Source of the DNA: Cadophora sp. MPI-SDFR-AT-0126
Lineage: Eukaryota; Ascomycota; Leotiomycetes; Helotiales; Ploettnerulaceae
DNA length: 64,000 nucleotides
Direction: 5' to 3'
NCBI GenBank assembly: GCA_020747065.1
Contig: JAGMVK010000005.1
Coordinates: 2,046,001-2,110,000 of the forward strand
This document shows positions 58,430 to 64,000 of this stretch, piece by piece. The position numbers were made by a program, and so were the translations under genes. Numbering within the stretch: the stretch's first letter is position 1; every line of letters begins with the position of its first letter. The notes below the pieces were generated by a model, which was given only the letters and a program-made list of their open reading frames with translations, did no database searches and was not told the DNA's origin.

Positions 58430-59030
58430 TATGAAAAAGTCAAATACAAGGGCATCTCGCCTTTTATTGGAAAGAAGTGGAAGGTATCCGGATTTGCTCA
58501 GAAATTTGGAGCCAAAGGCGACGGCGTGACATATGATGCCGTTACTATTCAAGCAGTAATCAACAATAGCGGAAGAGATGCAAGCAGTCTCGGCACCACA
58601 GGAGCACCTGCTGTGATAACTTTTCCTGAGGGGACATATCTCAGATTTCGAGCGTCCAATCTTAGGCGGACACACTCCTCAATGGGATGTATCGCATGTC
58701 ATGGTCCAGGTCGACTCAAGAAGTGAATCTGGTCCAGCTCAAATCTCAGACATGCTCTTCACAGTCGCTGATATTCTGCCTGGCTGTATCCCTGTGCAGA
58801 AAACATGACTGGTACTTCCCCTGGCAATGTAGGAATCTGGAACAGTCACTTCCGAGTCGGGGGTCTTGCTGGATCTGCAGGACAGACGGAGTGTCCTGTC
58901 AGAGAGTACAAGGACTTGGCGGGGACGAAGAGAGAGTGTGGCATGCGGGTCCGGGCTCTTTGCCTACGCTTGGTGGCCCGAGGAAAATGATCTTCACGAT
59001 TTGCAATTCTTGGGTTGCTATTTTTGGCTT
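58430..59030 (+). pseudogene. GH55 exo-beta-1,3-glucanase relic
   Basis: Fragments of a glucan 1,3-beta-glucosidase (GH55, pectate-lyase-like helix) follow one another in different frames. 58430-58660: a segment with FGAKGDGVTYDAVTIQAVIN and PAVITFPEGTYLRF. About 58665-58800: TPQWDVS, then ISDMLFTVADILPGC, ending in a TGA. About 58800-58950: MTGTSPGNVGIWNSHFRVGG. About 58960-59030: AYAWWPEENDLHD, resembling the tryptophan-rich DHD region. Frame changes, internal stops, missing N- and C-terminal halves and a shortened spacing show that it is dead. The family order is preserved, so it decayed in place rather than being assembled from pieces. Confidence 0.75.
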
Positions 59031-59456
59031 TCCTTCCAGGCTGTTTAATTCAGATGCCGATTAAGGTGCTCCCGATAAGATAGAGACATAGTGAGATAGT
59101 TGACACATGAAGTCAGGCCGCATGTACACATTGATCCATGCATTGGCACATAATTGTCGAGGACGCTGCCACCCAGAAATTACAGTAGCTGTGTATGTTC
59201 CTAAACGAAGCGTGGCAGGTGATCTATGTCGATGGTATGGCATAGGGCAGCGCCATGAGGTTTCTCTGGGATTCAAATGTCATCTTTCTTTTAATATGCA
59301 CAACTTTTCCCATTATCACCATCCAACCAGTTGCAACATCTCGATGCCAAGTAGGAAGAAAAAATGAATAGCATGACAGCTAGATGCACCCCGAGAGAAA
59401 TCACCCGTGAACGCCATGCAGATACTGCAGATGCAATGAATTTTACAGCGTCACAA
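59031..59456. other. Spacer after the GH55 relic
   Basis: About 426 bp. It may contain further unrecognisable GH55 remains; the right part is the 3' region of the sulfite reductase gene. Confidence 0.4.
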
Positions 59457-62400
59457 TTATTCCTCATCAGATTCTTCCTCGGCAACCTGATATAATGTCA
59501 GTGGTGTACTTGGCGTGCCATGGCGATCTTGGAACTTACGTCGTCGTGGAAAGTCTTCCCTTCCGTGGTCTCCTTGATCATACCAATTCTGATGACGAAG
59601 TCACCGAAATGCTCGCCTTTCTTTCGCTCCAAAGAGTATCGCTTTAAGAGAGGCTTCATGATCTCCAGGATCTCATCTTCTTTGATACTGCTTCTATACA
59701 ACTTGTTCAAGCGTTGGCCGTGATAGCCACCACCCAGATACATGTTGTAAGCACCGTAGGCCTTGCCAACGAATGCAACTTCAGCCAGCCAAGGACGAGC
59801 ACAGCCGTTGGGGCACCCTGTCATACGCATGACGATCGAATCTTGCTTCAGGCCATTCTCCTCGAGAATACCCTCCAGCTTGGTGATGAGAACAGGGAGG
59901 TATCGCTCACTCTCAGCCATTGCTAGGCCACAGGTTGGGAAGGCAACACAAGCTGAGGATGACAAACGGAGGCCAGAGAATTGAATGTTGTCAAGCTTGT
60001 ACTTGGCCATTAACTCCTTCATCTTCGGCACGTCGGCATCGGCGACGTTACTGAGAATTAAGTGCTGATTACCAGTCAAGCGAAATTCGCCCTTGTGGAC
60101 CTTGGCAATCTCTCGGAGACCAGTCTTCATAGGGAACTCGGCAGTATCCTCGATTCGTCCGTTCTCGATGAAGAATGTGAAGTGGTTCAGTCCCGTCTCG
60201 TCCTTGAGCCAACCAAATGTATCGATGTTGCTCTGGAACTTGAAAGGCTTGGGTTTGTCAAATTTCTTGCCCCAGAGCTCCTCGACCTTGCCACGAAAGA
60301 CGTCAACTCCCATGTCATCGATAGTGTACTTTAGACGGGCGTGCTTGCGGTTCTTTCGGTCACCGTGATCGCGCTGGACAAGCATGACCTTCTCGCAGGC
60401 AATGTGAACTTCATCTTTGGGGACAAACCCGAGCATGCTACCAGTTCGGGGATACGTCTTTTTGTTGTTGTGAGTGACACCCATTCCACCGCCAGCAAGA
60501 AGGTTGAATCCAATGAGATGGCCATCTCTGCCCTTGCAAGCGATCAGACCAATGTCGTGAGCGTACACGTCGGTGTCATTGTGGGGAGGAATTGCAATGG
60601 TAATCTTAAACTTTCTTGGCAGGTATGTCGGCCCATACAGAGGCTCAAAATCCTGGACGGCATGACCTCCAACTAGTGTCTTCTTGTCGTTGTCATCCTT
60701 GAGCCAGATCTCATGGTATGCAGTGGTAGATGGAAGGAGGTGCTGAGATATCTTTCCTGCGCAAGCATAGACCTCGCTGTGATATTTTGATGCTGTTGGC
60801 AAACTGCTGCACATGACATTTCGATTCACGTCACCGCAGGCAGCAATAGTAGTCATGAGAGCCTTGTTGATACCTCGCATGGCTGACTTTAGCTTGCCTT
60901 TGACGACACCGTGGAATTGGAAGGTTTGGCGGGTCGTCAGCTTCATGGTCTCGTTTCCAAAGGCATTGCTAATATCGTCCATCTGTATCCATTGCTGTGG
61001 TGTTGACACTCCACCATCAAGTCTGCATCTGATCATGAAAGAATATGCAGGCTCCAGTCCTTGGGCTTTTCGCTCATCACGAAGATCGCGATCGTCTTGC
61101 ATATATGTGCCGTGAAACTTGGTCAACTGCTGATCAGAAGCCGAGATAGCACCGGTGCTCGTGTCCAGAAGACCTTCCGCAATAGTGCCACGAAGGAAGT
61201 TCGACTCGATCTTAATGTCTTCGTTCGTGATAGGCGGAGGCTCATCGGGTATTCCTTCTACCTTGTCAACACCCAGAGCTTGCCAGATGAGCGGCTCCCA
61301 GTTTTGATATCCGGTTTGGAATCCATCAGGGTCCTGATCATCACCCAACCCAATGTCTGCCAGTCGCTTAGCACCAAAGTTGGCGAGAACACGGTCAAGA
61401 TCTTTTCCGGGCTTGTTGTAGTAATGCTTGTCTTCCTTTCGAGGCCAATAATGGCTGTCACCGAGAGCAAAAACAGAGTAATTGACAGTTGCGAGGTCAA
61501 GCTCGGTATTGTCCTTGATGGCATCCCAGAAAGCCCGACCGTTCTGAGGAAACTCGCCCTGACCAGCAGTGGCACTAACGAAAATAATGTTCTCTTCCTT
61601 GGGGAGGTCTTCAATAGGATAATCCTCCATTGCCATTACAAGAGTCTTAAGCCCACGAGCCTTGCCTCTGTTTCCGAGCCGTTTTGAAAGATTCTCAGCG
61701 TTGCCATTGTCAGAAGCGAAAAGAATTGTCAGAGGTGCTCCATAGAGGCCTTCAAGGAGCTGGTTGTAAGCATCCTTAGCCTTACGCTTCTGCAGCTCCC
61801 GTACTTCACTTCCGTAATCCTGTGCCAGGCTTGAAGAGAATTCTGGGTTGGTCTTCATCAGTTGCGTCAGATGGTTGTCTCGTGCCAAGAACTCTTTGAG
61901 CTCATTCTTGATGCGCTCGGAATCCAGTAAGAAACTTGGTTCTCCTTGCTCTTCATTCTTGGGATTCCATCTGTAGAGTGGCCAATATCCAAGATCAACT
62001 GCTTTCTTGGTCTCCTGAAGAACCGTCAACGGGGAGTCATTCTCCTTAAAATATGGCAGGTAGGCCACAATGACTGATGGGCCGTCAAATTGGTCGGCTT
62101 CAATCATAGCCTGCAGAACTTGGGTATATGAGCTGTACACAGCGACAGAGGCGACATATGCATTGCCGTAATTCATAGCGTAGAGACCGATATCCTTCTT
62201 CCGTCGGGTAGCATCCTTGACATGTCCTTCCGAGTATGGAGTAGAGTCGATAATGAGCATATTAACGTTTTCACCAGATGCGATGACATGATGAACACCA
62301 GAATTACCCAAATCGTAAGCCCAAGCATCGGAACCGACTAGCCACTGTGACTCTCTTCGAAAGAGACCCTTCTTTGAAAGTAGACTCTGAGAAAGCGGAG

Positions 62401-64000
62401 AGCCATCAGTTTGCAGTCGCGCAATAATGTCATCTGCTAAGCCGCTTGCCTTTTCCTCGTCATTGACTACTGAAGCCCACTTGGATAGGAAAGGCTTCAC
62501 GGACTCTGTGATAAACTCCTTTGAAGTTGCAGCCTGCTGGATCTCGCCAATGAATCGTTGGCGGTGCTCCTTTCTGGCAATCAGAGATCCAAATCCAAAC
62601 TCGGGAGTCGATGCAATAGTCGTAGAGATGCCGGCATTTTGAGAACCCAGAGCATTGGCCAAGTACAGCCTCTGTCCAAAGATCTGATCCAAAATCTTCA
62701 TGTAAGCGGACTCAACAGTTGGCTGGGATAACTTGTATGCCTCCAGCGAGCCCGCAGGTCCGTCCGAATTGCCAACCTCAAGGTTCTGAATCGGTTTCTC
62801 GGATTTCAAATTCTGGAATACGCCACGGAGAGCTTGTTGAATAGTCTTTGCTTCAATGAAACCTAATTGGTGACCCACAATGGTGTCAACGCCGCCACCG
62901 GGTCCAGATTTCAGGGTCGTGAGAAGATCCAACAGAAGAGGTCCCCATTTCGTGGTCTTTCTTCTGATCTGCTCCAGGACAGCAATTTTCTTAATTGACT
63001 TTGGGATTGTTTCGATGAGCTTAGATCCCAACCAAGGTCTGTATAGCCGCGAAGTGATTATGCCAGCCTTTGCGTAGACTTCGTTGGACTTGGCAGAACG
63101 GACTGTTTCGGTAAATACTCGAACGTCCGAACCGAAAATAAAAAGGGCAGTCTCTGCGTTTGATGGTCCGGAATACTGGAAGGGGGTATATTCGCGTCCT
63201 AGACCATCTTTAATCTGCGCCCAGATTGCAGTCACAAAATTGTAAATGTCATCAGAGGAAACGGGTCTAGCATTAGCAGCTTCAACTGTGGTTGCAGAGG
63301 AGGCACTAGTCTTGCTATCCACACTGCTTTCTCGTCCTGCATTTGATGACCCTACGGAAGATGCTTTCGAAACAGCTTCTACAGGTGTCTGGACTGCTGG
63401 AGTAGATGTCGCCTCAACTCCTTCCATAGCACCAGGAATCGGTGTGGCAGGAGTCTCTGTAATTGTCGCAGCACGTCCATCGTCGGCGTATATGCTTGTG
63501 CCGCCGACCTCGGTGCTTTGAAATGCTCGGACAGCATCAATATTCAAAATAGCCTTAACGGCGTCGATGTTCTCGAAAGGGATCGGTGTGTCCTGGGCAG
63601 ATGATCCAGCGTCAAAGAAATGTATCACACCCTTTCCAGACTTGATTGCTAGCGCATGAGCCGTCAATGCAATATCTTGCGCCTCTTGTAGGGTCTCAGA
63701 TTGGAGGAATGTGAAGCCAGAATTGCGAACCGAGGTGATCGCAGAGTAATCAGGATAATGCGCAGGCTGCAATGAGACGTGGATGACTATTGGGAAGTTT
63801 GCGAGTCTGTAGAGGTGGGGTACTGAGGAGACGAGAATGGAGGAGCTAGTGGTCACAGTGACCAGCTTGCCATTTCGAATGGGAGTGAACGCTGAGAGAA
63901 GGGGGTCGGCATTGTGTCTTGCTGCTTGGATCTGAGAAAATCATACATCAGCAAGGTCAATTGGATTCGGGGTGTGTACTACGAACCTCGGGAACTGAAC
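59457..64000 (-). CDS. MET5: Sulfite reductase beta subunit (hemoprotein), partial at right edge
   Basis: Siroheme/4Fe-4S subunit reducing sulfite to sulfide in cysteine and methionine synthesis. Visible exons are 64000-63987 (cut), 63931-59540 and 59486-59457; at least 1478 residues of a family of about 1500. Order: pyruvate:ferredoxin-oxidoreductase-like N-terminal region (GSDAWAYDLGNSGVHHVIASG), a flavodoxin domain (TILFASDNGNAENLSKR and FVSATAGQGEFP), then the nitrite/sulfite reductase halves. Cluster ligands are CVAFPTC and TGCPNGC (CX5C plus CX3C). The real C-terminus is reached through a 53-nt intron (59539-59487) and reads VAEEESDEE. A serine/threonine/alanine-rich linker lies at about 63250-63450. 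The start lies outside the window. Confidence 0.95.

Overview
The window reads as nuclear DNA of a filamentous ascomycete (Pezizomycotina). Genes are spaced 0.3-4 kb apart on both strands, most have short introns of about 48-120 nt with GT..AG ends, and the gene content is fungal: a divergent class V / class VII chitin synthase pair with myosin-like domains, a Zn2Cys6 factor, a bZIP/DUF3425 factor, an Arb1-type siRNA chaperone and a 2EXR protein. A leotiomycete is my guess only; the sequence alone does not settle it. There are no prokaryotic features, CRISPR arrays or rRNA genes, and I could not support any tRNA.

Layout, left to right. 0-2.2 kb: bZIP/DUF3425 factor and an SDR oxidoreductase. 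2.2-4.7 kb: no assigned gene, but coding-like reading on the minus strand. 4.7-12.5 kb: a housekeeping block of DDB1, RNA polymerase III subunit Rpc37, Pmp3 and the mRNA 3'-end factor Clp1. 12.5-18 kb: two candidate small minus-strand genes, then a Zn2Cys6 regulator followed by a medium-chain dehydrogenase. 18.9-25.4 kb: prolyl 4-hydroxylase, Arb1 and inositol polyphosphate multikinase. 25.4-29.7 kb: a gene-poor, partly AT-rich stretch with relics and small ORFs. 29.7-30.4 kb: a cysteine-rich DUF3716-like gene built from tiny exons. 31.3-45.1 kb: class VII (minus) and class V (plus) chitin synthases sharing a 2.65 kb upstream region. 46-46.6 kb: a small secreted protein made of two copies of a six-cysteine module. 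48.6-50.8 kb: SUN-domain nuclear envelope protein. 52.4-57.4 kb: UDP-glucose 4-epimerase, quinone oxidoreductase and a 2EXR protein. 58.4-59 kb: a GH55 glucanase pseudogene. 59.5 kb to the right edge: sulfite reductase beta subunit, cut by the window end.

The most useful additions beyond a plain ORF reading are the spliced models, each checked for phase: DDB1, Rpc37, Clp1, Pmp3, prolyl hydroxylase, Arb1, the DUF3716-like gene, both chitin synthases, the two-module secreted protein, SUN, GAL10, quinone oxidoreductase and MET5. Points for a second look are the two-module cysteine-rich protein whose introns sit at the same place in both modules, two genes whose start codon forms an exon of its own, a 12-nt and an 18-nt internal exon, and a possible five-exon 93-residue gene head-to-head with the Zn2Cys6 factor, with the two start codons overlapping in CATG.
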